Shown here in pieces: positions 38,263-47,076 of a stretch of DNA of 64,000 bases. The position numbers and the translations under genes were made by a program. Every line of letters begins with the position of its first letter. The stretch's first letter is position 1. The DNA comes from Saprospiraceae bacterium (GTDB taxonomy: Bacteria; Bacteroidota; Bacteroidia; Chitinophagales; Saprospiraceae). Location of the stretch: assembly GCA_016713025.1 (NCBI GenBank), contig JADJPZ010000003.1, forward strand, positions 248,001 through 312,000, written 5' to 3'. The notes beneath the pieces are model-generated. The model made no database searches and had not been told where the DNA came from. It saw only the letters and a list, made by a program, of their open reading frames with translations.

Positions 38263-38308
38263 AAAAATTAAGGGGTAAATGTTGCTGAACATTTACCCCT
38301 TAGTTTTT
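38263..38308 (-). terminator. Intrinsic terminator after the M23 peptidase gene; intron target
   Basis: AAGGGGTAAATGTT (38270-38283) pairs perfectly over 14 bp with 38288-38301 around GCTG. On the minus strand it is followed by AATTTTT, and the intron begins at the very next base. A T-run on the other side (38303-38308) would let it work in both directions. It lies 17 bp behind the M23 stop codon. Confidence 0.88.
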
Positions 38309-38324
38309 CATTCACTTAGCTCTA

Positions 38325-39308
38325 TTAATCTAAAGACTGATTATCAGTGGTAGCTCTTTTGACCAGTTCCTGATATTCTTTAGGTGTCAGGCCATCAAGA
38401 CAATAATCTATAGGATTGATCGCGACACCATTTATCCATACTTCATAGTGCAGATGCGGTGCTGTAGATGCACCTGTACTGCCCACTAATCCTATCTTCT
38501 GACCTTTTTTAACTATTTCTCCTTCTTTGATATTGATAGAATGCATATGTGCATATAGTGTCTTGTATCCATATCCATGGTCGATGAGCACATGTTTGCC
38601 ATATCCGCTTCCTGTTTTGTTGATAGACAATACCCTTCCATCTCCTGTAGCCTGAATATCAGTGCCTTGCGGGGCCGTAAAGTCTATTCCTTTGTGAAAT
38701 CTTCTCAACTTATGGATTGGGTGAATTCTCATGCCAAATCCAGATAAAAACTTAACATCCTTTTTCAATGCTGTTTCCCTGACTGGTTTGATAGAGGGGA
38801 TGGAAGCCAATTTTTTCTCTTTGGTGGCCGCTACTCTGTACAAGCTATCCAATGACTTTTTCTGTATGTCTATTTTAAATTTCAATTCGTCCACTTTGAT
38901 GAGGTTGGCCTTGATAAGTGCTCCTGTTTCCTTCATATTGGAGAGAAAATCATACTTGTCATGACCACCTATACCACCATTCCATACATGATCATCTATC
39001 GGCTTGGACCCCAGGATCATCCTGTTGATTTCATTATCCTTCTCGTGGAGGGCTTCTATCTTTTTTGATATTGTCTGATATTCGTCTGTCAGTTGAGTGA
39101 GATAAAACTCAAGTTGCTCTTTTTCCTTGGTCATTACTTTTTCCTTTGGGGTAGGAAAGTATTGATAAGCTACTACAAACATTATGACTGCTGTCAATAC
39201 AACGGCTGATGTATAAACCAGACTCATCCGGAATTTATCCCGGGCTGATAGTTTGTGTGGTTCATACTGAAGGGTGTGCTCGTTGTATACGTATTTTACA
39301 TTTTTCAT
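38325..39308 (-). CDS. M23-family metallopeptidase with membrane anchor and coiled coil
   Basis: The protein has 327 residues from the ATG at 39308. A short cytoplasmic part with YVYNEHTLQYEPHK is followed by one transmembrane helix (about 32-52), a coiled coil (EKEQLEFYLTQLTDEY..EKDNEIN) and a C-terminal LytM/M23 domain. The zinc site is complete: FHKGIDFTAP (His, Asp) and APHLHYEVW (HxH). It should cut peptidoglycan cross-links in the periplasm or regulate other hydrolases. Its transcript ends at the terminator 17 bp downstream, where the group II intron begins. A second M23 gene lies 290 bp upstream on the same strand. Confidence 0.9.
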   Translation of the reverse strand: MKNVKYVYNEHTLQYEPHKLSARDKFRMSLVYTSAVVLTAVIMFVVAYQYFPTPKEKVMTKEKEQLEFYLTQLTDEYQTISKKIEALHEKDNEINRMILGSKPIDDHVWNGGIGGHDKYDFLSNMKETGALIKANLIKVDELKFKIDIQKKSLDSLYRVAATKEKKLASIPSIKPVRETALKKDVKFLSGFGMRIHPIHKLRRFHKGIDFTAPQGTDIQATGDGRVLSINKTGSGYGKHVLIDHGYGYKTLYAHMHSINIKEGEIVKKGQKIGLVGSTGASTAPHLHYEVWINGVAINPIDYCLDGLTPKEYQELVKRATTDNQSLD

Positions 39309-39597
39309 CAATAGATGTATAATTTTGTGACCGAAAAAATCCATTTGACCGGATCGATCAGAAATACGAATACCTTATGGCTATTAAAAACAGTGTAAAG
39401 ATAGCCTTCCGGCATGTATCTACCAAATAATTCGTATCTTAAATTTTAATATATTTTTTAATTTTACGAATATATCTCTGCTTATAATCAATGGAGAATC
39501 ATATAGATACAACTTTAACAACTCTAAATGTAGTCAAAATATATGCGCAATTTTTCTATGTATTAAAAAATTTGCTTAAAAATAATTTACTTTTTTT

Positions 39598-40923
39598 TTA
39601 AGGTTTAACTACCGGCTTTTCTTTGTTCTGAATAGCGGCTAAATTACTGCCTTCGGGTTGAAGTTCATTGAGCCTGACGAGCAGTTTATCTCTGTGTTCA
39701 AAAAAGTCAGGAAGCTCCTGCATGCTCATGGGTTGTGGCGGTGGCAATTTTTCTTTGAGGTGATTGACTTGTCTGCCATTTTTCCAGAATCGGAAACAAA
39801 CATGAGGTCCTGTAGCAAGACCTGTGGCTCCCACATATCCTATAGTCTGTCCTTGTCTTACTCTTACACCAGGTCTGATTCCTTTGGCAAATCTTGACAT
39901 ATGCAGATATTGAGTTTCATAAACATTGTCATGTTTCACTTTTACAAAATTACCGTTACCTCCATTGTATGCGGAAGCAGTTACAACACCATCAGATACA
40001 GATCGGATCTCTGTACCATATGGTGCAGCATAGTCAGTGCCTAAATGCGGTATTGTTTTGCCTTTGATGGCATGAAATCCTCTCAGGTTATAGTTGGAAG
40101 AAATGCCCGTACATTTAACCGGAGCTTTCAAAAAAGATTTTCTGGCTGGTCTCCCTTCTGCATCAAAATATCCCTCATAGTCCTTTGATTTATACAAAAT
40201 AGAATAGTTAGCACCGTTGTCATTGATATAACATGCTGCAATCAACCTACCGAGTCCGGTAAGCCTTCCATCGACATATTTATTTTCATATATCAATTTG
40301 AACTCATCACCTTTTCTGGTATGATAAAAGTCCACTGAACTTGAGAGCGCTTCTTCCATAAGGTCAATGATCGCCGGATTGATACCCTGAGCTTCGAGTG
40401 TTCCCCACAAAGAAGATTCTATTTTACCGGAAACGACTTCTTCGCAAAGTTCTATTTCTTTTTCGACAAGTGTGACTTTGACAGATTCTCTCAGATCACA
40501 GACGATGTATTTAAAATTATCGGGTTCATAAACTATAGCTACGGGAGTGTCATCACACTCATGTTTTTTTACAACATGATAAGGCTGCCCTACTCTGATG
40601 TTTCTAATATTGAAGATATCTTTTGCTTCGTGTTCCAGCAGGAGCGTAAGGTTGGTATTGACACCATGAGTGTTCAGGATATTTCCAAAGACATCATTTT
40701 TTCTGATAAGATTTTTTTCAATATAAAATGAATCTGTATTAAATCCAAATAAAAAAGATGCACCCCTCTGAATATCTTCACTATCTTCAGATGTGGTATT
40801 TTTTTGGTCTGATTTATTATCAAGGTGATATGCTAATATAAAAACTGTTGCCAGAATAAATGACAAAAAAATGTCTGTAACACGCTTTGGCAACTTACTT
40901 CCTTTTAGTGTTGTAAGTTTCAA
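39598..40923 (-). CDS. M23-family protein with an altered zinc site
   Basis: The protein has 441 residues. A membrane-spanning segment (DIFLSFILATVFILAYHL) is followed by an OapA/LysM-like region (about 75-200) and an M23 domain (about 280-405). The first metal motif is intact (PHLGTDYAAPYGTEI), but the HxH motif reads GPHVCFRFW, so the third zinc ligand His is Cys. It may bind zinc through Cys, or be an inactive regulator of other wall hydrolases. I recall the same HVC variant in other Bacteroidota, so it is probably ancestral and not a fresh mutation. It is likely in the periplasm, acting on the cell wall. Confidence 0.85.
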   Translation of the reverse strand: MKLTTLKGSKLPKRVTDIFLSFILATVFILAYHLDNKSDQKNTTSEDSEDIQRGASFLFGFNTDSFYIEKNLIRKNDVFGNILNTHGVNTNLTLLLEHEAKDIFNIRNIRVGQPYHVVKKHECDDTPVAIVYEPDNFKYIVCDLRESVKVTLVEKEIELCEEVVSGKIESSLWGTLEAQGINPAIIDLMEEALSSSVDFYHTRKGDEFKLIYENKYVDGRLTGLGRLIAACYINDNGANYSILYKSKDYEGYFDAEGRPARKSFLKAPVKCTGISSNYNLRGFHAIKGKTIPHLGTDYAAPYGTEIRSVSDGVVTASAYNGGNGNFVKVKHDNVYETQYLHMSRFAKGIRPGVRVRQGQTIGYVGATGLATGPHVCFRFWKNGRQVNHLKEKLPPPQPMSMQELPDFFEHRDKLLVRLNELQPEGSNLAAIQNKEKPVVKP

Positions 40924-41037
40924 AATCTTTTAGGTTTACGGTTATGAAAATGGTCAAAAAGTTAAGTGTAACGAAGTTTTGACACCGCAAGATATGTTTA
41001 TGAACTTTTTTAAACAAATATTTAATGTTAATATTTT

Positions 41038-41628
41038 CTAAATTAAATCTTTTTTACAAATGAAAAACAATTCATTCCCGCTTCTTGGCTCTACAGAATT
41101 GTAACACATTTCAATAAGATGAATATGTAGTTTTGTACTGAATAGAGACTTGTATTCATATTCTGAGCCACCAAAAGGTGGTCCTGATCTGTCAAAATGC
41201 GATGCGAATAATACACCTGTCAAGGTACCATTAAGATTAAGCAGTGAGTACATTTTATCAACATATTTTTCCCGCAAAGATGGATGAAGGGCACAAAAAA
41301 AAGTTTGCTCCAAAATAAGATCATAATTTCCTTCAATATTAAAAAAATCCGCGCACAAATATTTGATCTTTGGATAATCATGCAATACAGATTGGATGTT
41401 GTGAATAGCAGTCGGCGAAATATCACAAATCGTGATATCATCAAATCCGTGTTCAGCAAGATATGCCGCTTCATGAGGGTGTCCTGCACCAGGTATCAAT
41501 ACAGCGATCTCTTTATTTTTGATCTGATCAATGTATTCTTTTATCGGGGTTGAAACTAATCCTATATGCCAGGGAGTATCGCTATTTTGGTGCCTTTCTT
41601 CCCAATAATTTTTATCCAAAAATTCCAT
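41038..41628 (-). CDS. SAM-dependent methyltransferase, TPMT family
   Basis: The protein has 196 residues. The N-terminal YWEERHQNSDTPWHIGLVS and the SAM-binding loop VLIPGAGHPHEAAYLAEHG, then ICDISPTAI, match the thiopurine methyltransferase family. LILEQTFFCALHPSLREKYV is a further family block. Such enzymes methylate thiols, selenium or tellurium compounds; the natural substrate here is unknown. It stands alone with AT-rich flanks. Confidence 0.85.
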   Translation of the reverse strand: MEFLDKNYWEERHQNSDTPWHIGLVSTPIKEYIDQIKNKEIAVLIPGAGHPHEAAYLAEHGFDDITICDISPTAIHNIQSVLHDYPKIKYLCADFFNIEGNYDLILEQTFFCALHPSLREKYVDKMYSLLNLNGTLTGVLFASHFDRSGPPFGGSEYEYKSLFSTKLHIHLIEMCYNSVEPRSGNELFFICKKDLI

Positions 41629-41881
41629 AGAGATGCCTTATTTTAATGACTTGTTGTAAGAATATGTTTATACCGACGAGAATTTATTTTTCTATAGACG
41701 ATGATACACATGTCTTCATTATAAAAATAATTCTGCCTCCATTATGCTCAAAATGACTACAAAAGTATATGAATTTTCGCAAACCAATTTAGAGTATAAA
41801 CTATTTGAACTACAGTTAAGTTTTGAATACTAAATAGTTTATTTTTGCGACCATTTTCAATGTTTTTTAAAATATCGACAT

Positions 41882-42712
41882 TTGATATATTCTATCAACT
41901 TTAAAGGCACTCTTATCAGCCTTGATCGTCCGCTGATCATGGGAATCATCAATGTCAATCCGGATTCTTTCTTTCAGGATTCCAGAAAAACAGATATAAA
42001 AGCCATACTTGACACTACGGAAAGGATGCTAATGGATGGAGCTGATATCCTCGATATTGGTGGTATGTCATCCCGGCCCGGAGCGCAGCTGATTTCTGAA
42101 GAAGAAGAGTTGAGAAGAACAGTAAGTCCAATAACTGAAATTATAAAAAGATTTCCCGAAGCCATCATTTCAGTAGATACCATGCGCAGTAGAGTAGCAT
42201 CTGAAACAACGGATGCAGGTGCAAAATGCATTAATGATATTTCGGCAGGCAATTTTGATCCAAAAATGTTTCAGTCAGTTGCAAAATCAAAGGTGCCATT
42301 AATCATGATGCACATGAAAGGGTTGCCATCTGATATGCAAGATAATCCAAATTACGGAGATGTAGTCATGGACATCATGGCATTTTTTAAAGAAAAAATC
42401 GTTATGGCCAGAAAAGAAGGTATTCATGATATCATCATTGATCCGGGATTCGGATTTGGAAAAACTTTGGAGCACAATTATACATTGATGCGTCAATTTG
42501 AAGTGTTCAGTATTTTTGATGTGCCCTTACTGGCAGGTGTCTCCAGAAAATCCATGATCTGGAAAAAACTGGACATCACACCTGAACAAGCGCTCAACGG
42601 CACTACGGCATTGCACATGCACCTACTGGGAAAAGGTGTCCATATATTGAGAGTTCATGATGTAAAAGAAGCCAAAGAGTGTATCGAATTGTATAGAATG
42701 CTGGAAATATAA
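41882..42712 (+). CDS. folP: Dihydropteroate synthase
   Basis: The protein has 276 residues and condenses p-aminobenzoate with dihydropterin pyrophosphate in folate synthesis. Family motifs are MGIINVNPDSFFQDSR, GADILDIGGMSSRPGA, DTMRSR, IIDPGFGFGKTLEHN and AGVSRKSMI. The pterin-site motif usually reads NVTPDSF; here Thr is Asn. No in-frame ATG precedes the core, so the start is the TTG at 41882. A TonB-receptor gene follows after 54 bp in the same direction. Confidence 0.92.
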   Translation: MIYSINFKGTLISLDRPLIMGIINVNPDSFFQDSRKTDIKAILDTTERMLMDGADILDIGGMSSRPGAQLISEEEELRRTVSPITEIIKRFPEAIISVDTMRSRVASETTDAGAKCINDISAGNFDPKMFQSVAKSKVPLIMMHMKGLPSDMQDNPNYGDVVMDIMAFFKEKIVMARKEGIHDIIIDPGFGFGKTLEHNYTLMRQFEVFSIFDVPLLAGVSRKSMIWKKLDITPEQALNGTTALHMHLLGKGVHILRVHDVKEAKECIELYRMLEI

Positions 42713-42766
42713 TCTTTTGAGCCTCTTTCAAAATCAAACAAAATAAAATCAAAACAATTATTTTTT

Positions 42767-44653
42767 ATGCTAAAATCTGAGCTATTATTTATTTTCTGTT
42801 TTCTGATACTACTGAATATACATCTGGTGGCTCAGGACACAACATTATGGATACAGGAAATCACCATAAAGGAAAACAGAATTGAAACCAGGCTGAAGGA
42901 AGCCAACAGAACTATAGAAATTATACCGCTTTCATCCATCAAAAATGCTCCGGCACGGAATATTGCAGAACTATTGAGCTATGTCAGCGGTGTAGATATG
43001 CGCCACAGAGGTGTAGGTGGTGCTCAGGTAGATTTGAATATCAGAGGAGGTACTTTTGATCAGGCTTTGATACTGATAGACGGCATACCTCTTTCCGATC
43101 CTCAGACAGGTCACCATCTGATGAATCTCCCTCTGAGTATATCAGATATCCAACATATAGAAATACATAAATCAGGTGGCGCCAGGATATTTGGTCAAAA
43201 TGCATTTGCAGGTGCTATCAATATCATCACAAAAAGACCTGGAAATACAAAGAGTCTGGAAGTAGAAACATCTTATGAGTCTTTTAAAACATTTCAGATA
43301 AGAGGTGCCGCCAATATTGCAAGCGCATCATTACCGACCAGGATATCTGTTCAACATCAGACTTCAGCCGGATATCGGCCCAATACCGACTATAAGATCT
43401 CCAATGCCTTTTTACAAAATCGTATAGTTGCAACTAAGTGTCTTCATTTTGATGTAATGGCGGGATACAATACCAGAAAATTTGGAGGCAGCGGCTTCTA
43501 TGCTGGTCCGGCTCCATCTTTTGCAGCTTTACCTATTGATAACAATACTCAGGAATATGAAGAAGTAAGTACTTCCTTTGCATCCGTAAGTGTACCGATA
43601 GGCAATGATAATTTCAAAATCAATCCGAGATATTATTTCCGCCAGAGTATAGATGATTACTATTTCACACGCGGCCAGGCTGTCTTCAACAGTACTAAAA
43701 GCAACGTGCATACCTTCGATATCAATTCCGGATTTCAGTCTGATTTAGGTCGGACTGGTTTGGGATTATTGTATCAGTTTACCGATTTCAGTAGTTTAAG
43801 GTTAGATACGACCACCAGACATCAGATTGCTTTTTTTGCTGAGCATAAATATACATGGAACCAACTGGATATCAATGCCGGCATTCAGTATAGTCATTAT
43901 TCGGATTTTGGTGGAGCAATTTATCCGGGTATAGAGGCAGGCTTTAGGTTTTCTGATGATTTAAAATTGTTTGGTTCGTGGAATCAGGCATTCAGAATTC
44001 CTACATTTACAGATTTGTACTTCAGAAACGGGGCTAACAACAATAATCCGGATCTTCAACCAGAACGAGCAGACAATTTCGAGTTGGGGGCAAGATGGAG
44101 TAAAGCCGGATATTTGATCTCTGCATCTTGGTTTTCAAGAGTTGGTGCTGACATCATAGACCGAATCAAAACAGATATCACCCAAAAATGGACACCCATG
44201 AATCTGAGTAATCTCACAGTATCAGGACTGGAAGCCATGGTAAATTATCAGAATGCGGACGATAATCATTTTATCCAAAAAATCAATATCTCAGGCACCT
44301 ACCTGTACAGGGTGAAATACCACACTCCACAAGAGGTAGTCCTCTCAAGATATGCAGCGGATAATCTCAGATATCAACTCAGCCTGAATGCAGATTTCAG
44401 ATTATGGTCAAAAATGGGATTCAGCTTCAATACCCGCTACTTTGAGCGTTTCACACTGATCAAAAATTATGAATCATTTTATAAAGGTATGGTGGCAGAC
44501 ACCAGAATATACTGGAAAGAAAATAAGTGGATGATGTATGCTCAGGTCAATAACCTGACCGATAAAAAATACGTAGAATCCAACGGTATTACTATGCCGG
44601 GAAGGTGGTTTGCAGTTGGAGCAAATATTAGAGTTTGGGGCAGCAATTTATAA
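42767..44653 (+). CDS. TonB-dependent outer-membrane receptor (BtuB-like)
   Basis: The protein has 628 residues. A signal peptide (LFIFCFLILLNIHLVAQ) is followed by a plug domain (about 30-150: NIAELLSYVSGVDMRHRG, VDLNIRGGTFDQALILIDGI, IFGQNAFAGAINIITKRP) and a 22-strand barrel. The barrel includes FGSWNQAFRIPTFTDLYFR and NPDLQPERADNFELGARW, typical of BtuB- and FepA-like receptors. The last strand is WFAVGANIRVWG. There is no carboxypeptidase-regulatory domain before the plug and no SusD partner, so it is not a SusC. The ligand, a vitamin or siderophore, cannot be told. Its 3' end overlaps the convergent CYTH gene by 6 bp. Confidence 0.9.
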   Translation: MLKSELLFIFCFLILLNIHLVAQDTTLWIQEITIKENRIETRLKEANRTIEIIPLSSIKNAPARNIAELLSYVSGVDMRHRGVGGAQVDLNIRGGTFDQALILIDGIPLSDPQTGHHLMNLPLSISDIQHIEIHKSGGARIFGQNAFAGAINIITKRPGNTKSLEVETSYESFKTFQIRGAANIASASLPTRISVQHQTSAGYRPNTDYKISNAFLQNRIVATKCLHFDVMAGYNTRKFGGSGFYAGPAPSFAALPIDNNTQEYEEVSTSFASVSVPIGNDNFKINPRYYFRQSIDDYYFTRGQAVFNSTKSNVHTFDINSGFQSDLGRTGLGLLYQFTDFSSLRLDTTTRHQIAFFAEHKYTWNQLDINAGIQYSHYSDFGGAIYPGIEAGFRFSDDLKLFGSWNQAFRIPTFTDLYFRNGANNNNPDLQPERADNFELGARWSKAGYLISASWFSRVGADIIDRIKTDITQKWTPMNLSNLTVSGLEAMVNYQNADDNHFIQKINISGTYLYRVKYHTPQEVVLSRYAADNLRYQLSLNADFRLWSKMGFSFNTRYFERFTLIKNYESFYKGMVADTRIYWKENKWMMYAQVNNLTDKKYVESNGITMPGRWFAVGANIRVWGSNL

Positions 44654-45157
44654 AAGCATATCACTATATGACTTATCTATCAATTGATGCTGTGAGATAT
44701 TAAAGTACTGTAGGTAATAATTGCATTGCTCCCTGAGTTGGTCTGTGGACGTGCTACCATCCTGATCTATGGCTTCTACTTCTATGAAAGTTCCCAGATT
44801 ATCGACTATATCAAAATGAAATTTGACATTGTCTATAAAGTATATTTTGCGCTTTTTGTCTACTACAACTTTGATACCCAATTGTCTTATTAAAATGTTT
44901 TTCAACCCCTGATCCGGCTGATGTTGGTACAGTATGATGTCAGAAACTTTTGCACCGGCGGTATCTCCGCGTTCATAATGAATGAGTGCATTTTCAATAT
45001 TGCCTTCTCTCAGCTTCAGTCTTCCTATAGATGTATTGAAATATGTATCAATCTGATGATCAGTGCCTTGAAATTCAGGATTCAAGTAAAGCAACTTATT
45101 TTCATATCTTTCGATATCATCCACTCTGGCTTTAAATTCAAAATTTTTTAGATGCAT
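44648..45157 (-). CDS. CYTH-domain protein (class IV adenylate cyclase/thiamine-triphosphatase fold)
   Basis: The protein has 169 residues and one CYTH tunnel fold. The N-terminal motif NFEFKARV stands in for the ExExK element; DTYFN, GRLKLREG and the later KVVVDKKRKIYF and EVEAID supply the charged tunnel residues that bind triphosphates and metal. Such proteins make cAMP or hydrolyse triphosphates; which one is not readable. It converges on the TonB-receptor gene, with a 6-bp overlap. Confidence 0.85.
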   Translation of the reverse strand: MHLKNFEFKARVDDIERYENKLLYLNPEFQGTDHQIDTYFNTSIGRLKLREGNIENALIHYERGDTAGAKVSDIILYQHQPDQGLKNILIRQLGIKVVVDKKRKIYFIDNVKFHFDIVDNLGTFIEVEAIDQDGSTSTDQLREQCNYYLQYFNISQHQLIDKSYSDMLL

Positions 45158-45224
45158 GGTATTAAGCTTTGATCACTTCTTTAAGGCAATTACATTAATT
45201 GGACAAGTTTAAATCATATCCGGT

Positions 45225-45953
45225 CTACTTCTTCCTCATACTCCAAATTTCATATATCGGCTCACCGGCCGAGCTAAGACCGGAATGATGCCAGTCACCT
45301 CCCTGCTTGTCAAAATCGAATGTTAATGTGGCCCCTACCCTTGCATTATTTCTTGAAAAAAATTCAATATTTTCTGAATATTTTCCATTGATGGCTGAAT
45401 AACTACCGCCACCTGTCCCGAAAAATTCTCCTGTCTCAGTATTGTAAGCTATCCAGTGAAAGCGGTTGCCGGTGAGAATTTTCATTGTTTTTCTGGGTTG
45501 ATCTGTATTCCTCCTCGTGATTTCTCCTTTTTCTTTTCTTCCTGAAAATAGATATGTTCCTGTCAACGGTGTAGAAGTCTGTTGATCAAAGCGCGTTAAT
45601 GTTCTGCTTTTTTTAGCTGACCGAAGTGATAGCTGATCTCCATTTTCTTTGTAATAATAAGTGGAAATAGCAGAAGCCTTCATCTTATCAAATGAATCAA
45701 ATTCATAGTAAAATCGGACGCTGTCACCCATCATTTCATATTTGCCTCCTTTGGTCTGTATAAATCCACCATTATCGGTTCTGTATCTGGTTTTTGTGAA
45801 ATATCCATCACTCATCACAAAAAGATAATGTGCTTCACAAGAGTCAGTCATCTCTGTGGTGTGCCATACTTTGAAGTGGACTGAACTCTGACTGAATATA
45901 TTTCCGGTCAAGGTCGAGAGAAATAAGAATAAAAATCCAAATGTTTTCATCAT
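45225..45953 (-). CDS. Secreted protein of unknown function, lipocalin-like beta fold
   Basis: The protein has 242 residues. A signal peptide (TFGFLFLFLSTLTGNIFS) is followed by a strand-rich chain with two similar halves: YFTKTRYRTDNGGFIQTKGGK...VRFYYEF and NRFHWIAYNTETGEFFGTGG...IEFF. The pairing of a GG turn with a following FxY strand in both halves suggests a duplicated lipocalin-like barrel (inference). I recognise no named family. It stands alone, facing a 330-bp gap that holds a candidate small RNA. Confidence 0.6.
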   Translation of the reverse strand: MMKTFGFLFLFLSTLTGNIFSQSSVHFKVWHTTEMTDSCEAHYLFVMSDGYFTKTRYRTDNGGFIQTKGGKYEMMGDSVRFYYEFDSFDKMKASAISTYYYKENGDQLSLRSAKKSRTLTRFDQQTSTPLTGTYLFSGRKEKGEITRRNTDQPRKTMKILTGNRFHWIAYNTETGEFFGTGGGSYSAINGKYSENIEFFSRNNARVGATLTFDFDKQGGDWHHSGLSSAGEPIYEIWSMRKK

Positions 45954-46052
45954 GATTTTATTTTTATTGTAAAAATATCAACAGTTGGTGAAAATCAACA
46001 AATAATGGGTGAATTTAACAGTTTTTGACCAAAATATATAACAAAAGTTATA

Positions 46053-46083
46053 TTGCGCAACCTCAGAATAGCACATACCTTTG
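46053..46083 (+). promoter_or_regulatory. Strong Bacteroidota promoter with no ORF behind it
   Basis: TTG at 46053-46055 and TACCTTTG at 46076-46083 are separated by exactly 20 nt, a textbook -33/-7 pair. No coding sequence follows on this strand; an intrinsic terminator lies about 110-145 bp downstream. Confidence 0.7.
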
Positions 46084-46088
46084 TCATT

Positions 46089-46228
46089 GAAAATTGACTG
46101 CATATCGACCCTCCGCTATGTAGTGTAATATGACGATGTTTTTAATCCTGTACACTATTAATATTTACTGTGGACATTGAAATTGACTCTCCGCATAAGA
46201 TTTAAAAGTCTTATGCGGTTTTTTTTTT
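46089..46228 (+). ncRNA. Candidate small RNA of about 140 nt
   Basis: The stretch lies between a promoter (46053-46083) and a terminator (46191-46228) and contains no ORF with a start codon and family match. It has an inner hairpin (TAGTGTA near 46121 with TACACTA near 46151) and a near-direct repeat (TTGAAAATTGACTG near 46087 and TTGAAATTGACTC near 46178). It does not show the conserved loop of SRP RNA or the tmRNA ends. 6S-like RNA is possible but unproven. Confidence 0.5.
46191..46228 (+). terminator. Intrinsic terminator of the candidate small RNA
   Basis: CCGCATAAGA(T) pairs with (A)GTCTTATGCGG (46191-46218) and is followed by ten T. It is clearly oriented on the plus strand, while the nearest upstream plus-strand gene ends 1.5 kb away. 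Confidence 0.85.
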
Positions 46229-46285
46229 ACAATATTCTGCCAACTACTTTATTTCAGGTTTCATTTTAAGACATGGAGGTAGCAA

Positions 46286-47041
46286 TCATGCTACAAATTC
46301 ATCGCTTTTGTAGTCGATTTCTGTTTTAACAAACTGTTTGAGATAGATTCCTGCTACCAATCCAAACACAAATCCGCCGATATGTGCCCACCATGCTACG
46401 CCTTCGCTGGCGGCACTTGAAGTACTCAATGAGCCAAGTCCCGAAAAAAGTTGCTGAATAAACCATAATCCCAAAAACACCAATGCCGGCACATAAAATG
46501 ATCTGAAAAACAACAATACTAATACTTTAATCTGTGACTTGGGAAACATCAGTAAATAGGCTCCAAGGACAGCTGATATAGCACCACTGGCGCCCAATGA
46601 AGGTATTACTGCAGCTGAAACTTTCATTCCATCTGCACAGGGATTGGATGCCGAACAAGGCAGACAAGCTATCTGGCTCAATTCTGCAGCGGTGGTACTG
46701 AAATATATATGGGCAAAACTTGCAAAAAAGCCCCCAGCTAAATAAAATATTGTAAACTGAAGACTGCCGATCTTTGCTTCTATATTATCTGCAAATACCC
46801 ATAAAAAAAGCATATTTCCAATGAGATGCATCCAACCTCCGTGCATAAAAATACTGGATAGCAAAGTAAAGTAACCTTCACCTTTGACAATGTCTATCGG
46901 AATGGCAGAAAACTGACATATCAAATTACCGGGTGTAGAAATCTGTATCAGAAACACTACAACATTGATGACTATGAAAGTGTAACTGACTATTGGTTTG
47001 TGTCCTCCTGAGACCTGTGTATCACCTATAGGAAAAAACAT
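46286..47041 (-). CDS. Rhomboid intramembrane serine protease
   Basis: The protein has 251 residues and six hydrophobic helices. The catalytic dyad is visible: Ser in SLGASGAISAVLG and His in WWAHIGGFVFGLVAG. The L1-loop WMHLIGNMLFLWVFADN and a GxxxFLYLLAG-type helix fit the family. Between helices 3 and 4 an insert has four Cys (CLPCSASNPC). Rhomboids cut membrane proteins inside the bilayer; the substrate is unknown. Its neighbour upstream on this strand is the nucleotidyltransferase-like gene, 35 bp away. Confidence 0.93.
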   Translation of the reverse strand: MFFPIGDTQVSGGHKPIVSYTFIVINVVVFLIQISTPGNLICQFSAIPIDIVKGEGYFTLLSSIFMHGGWMHLIGNMLFLWVFADNIEAKIGSLQFTIFYLAGGFFASFAHIYFSTTAAELSQIACLPCSASNPCADGMKVSAAVIPSLGASGAISAVLGAYLLMFPKSQIKVLVLLFFRSFYVPALVFLGLWFIQQLFSGLGSLSTSSAASEGVAWWAHIGGFVFGLVAGIYLKQFVKTEIDYKSDEFVA

Positions 47042-47076
47042 CTTTAATAAGTTTTGCTTTTGAAAATGGCCTAAAG

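Noticed and set aside
46089..46228. SRP RNA or tmRNA
   Set aside because: Neither the conserved SRP loop nor the tRNA-like ends of tmRNA can be seen, so no named family was assigned.
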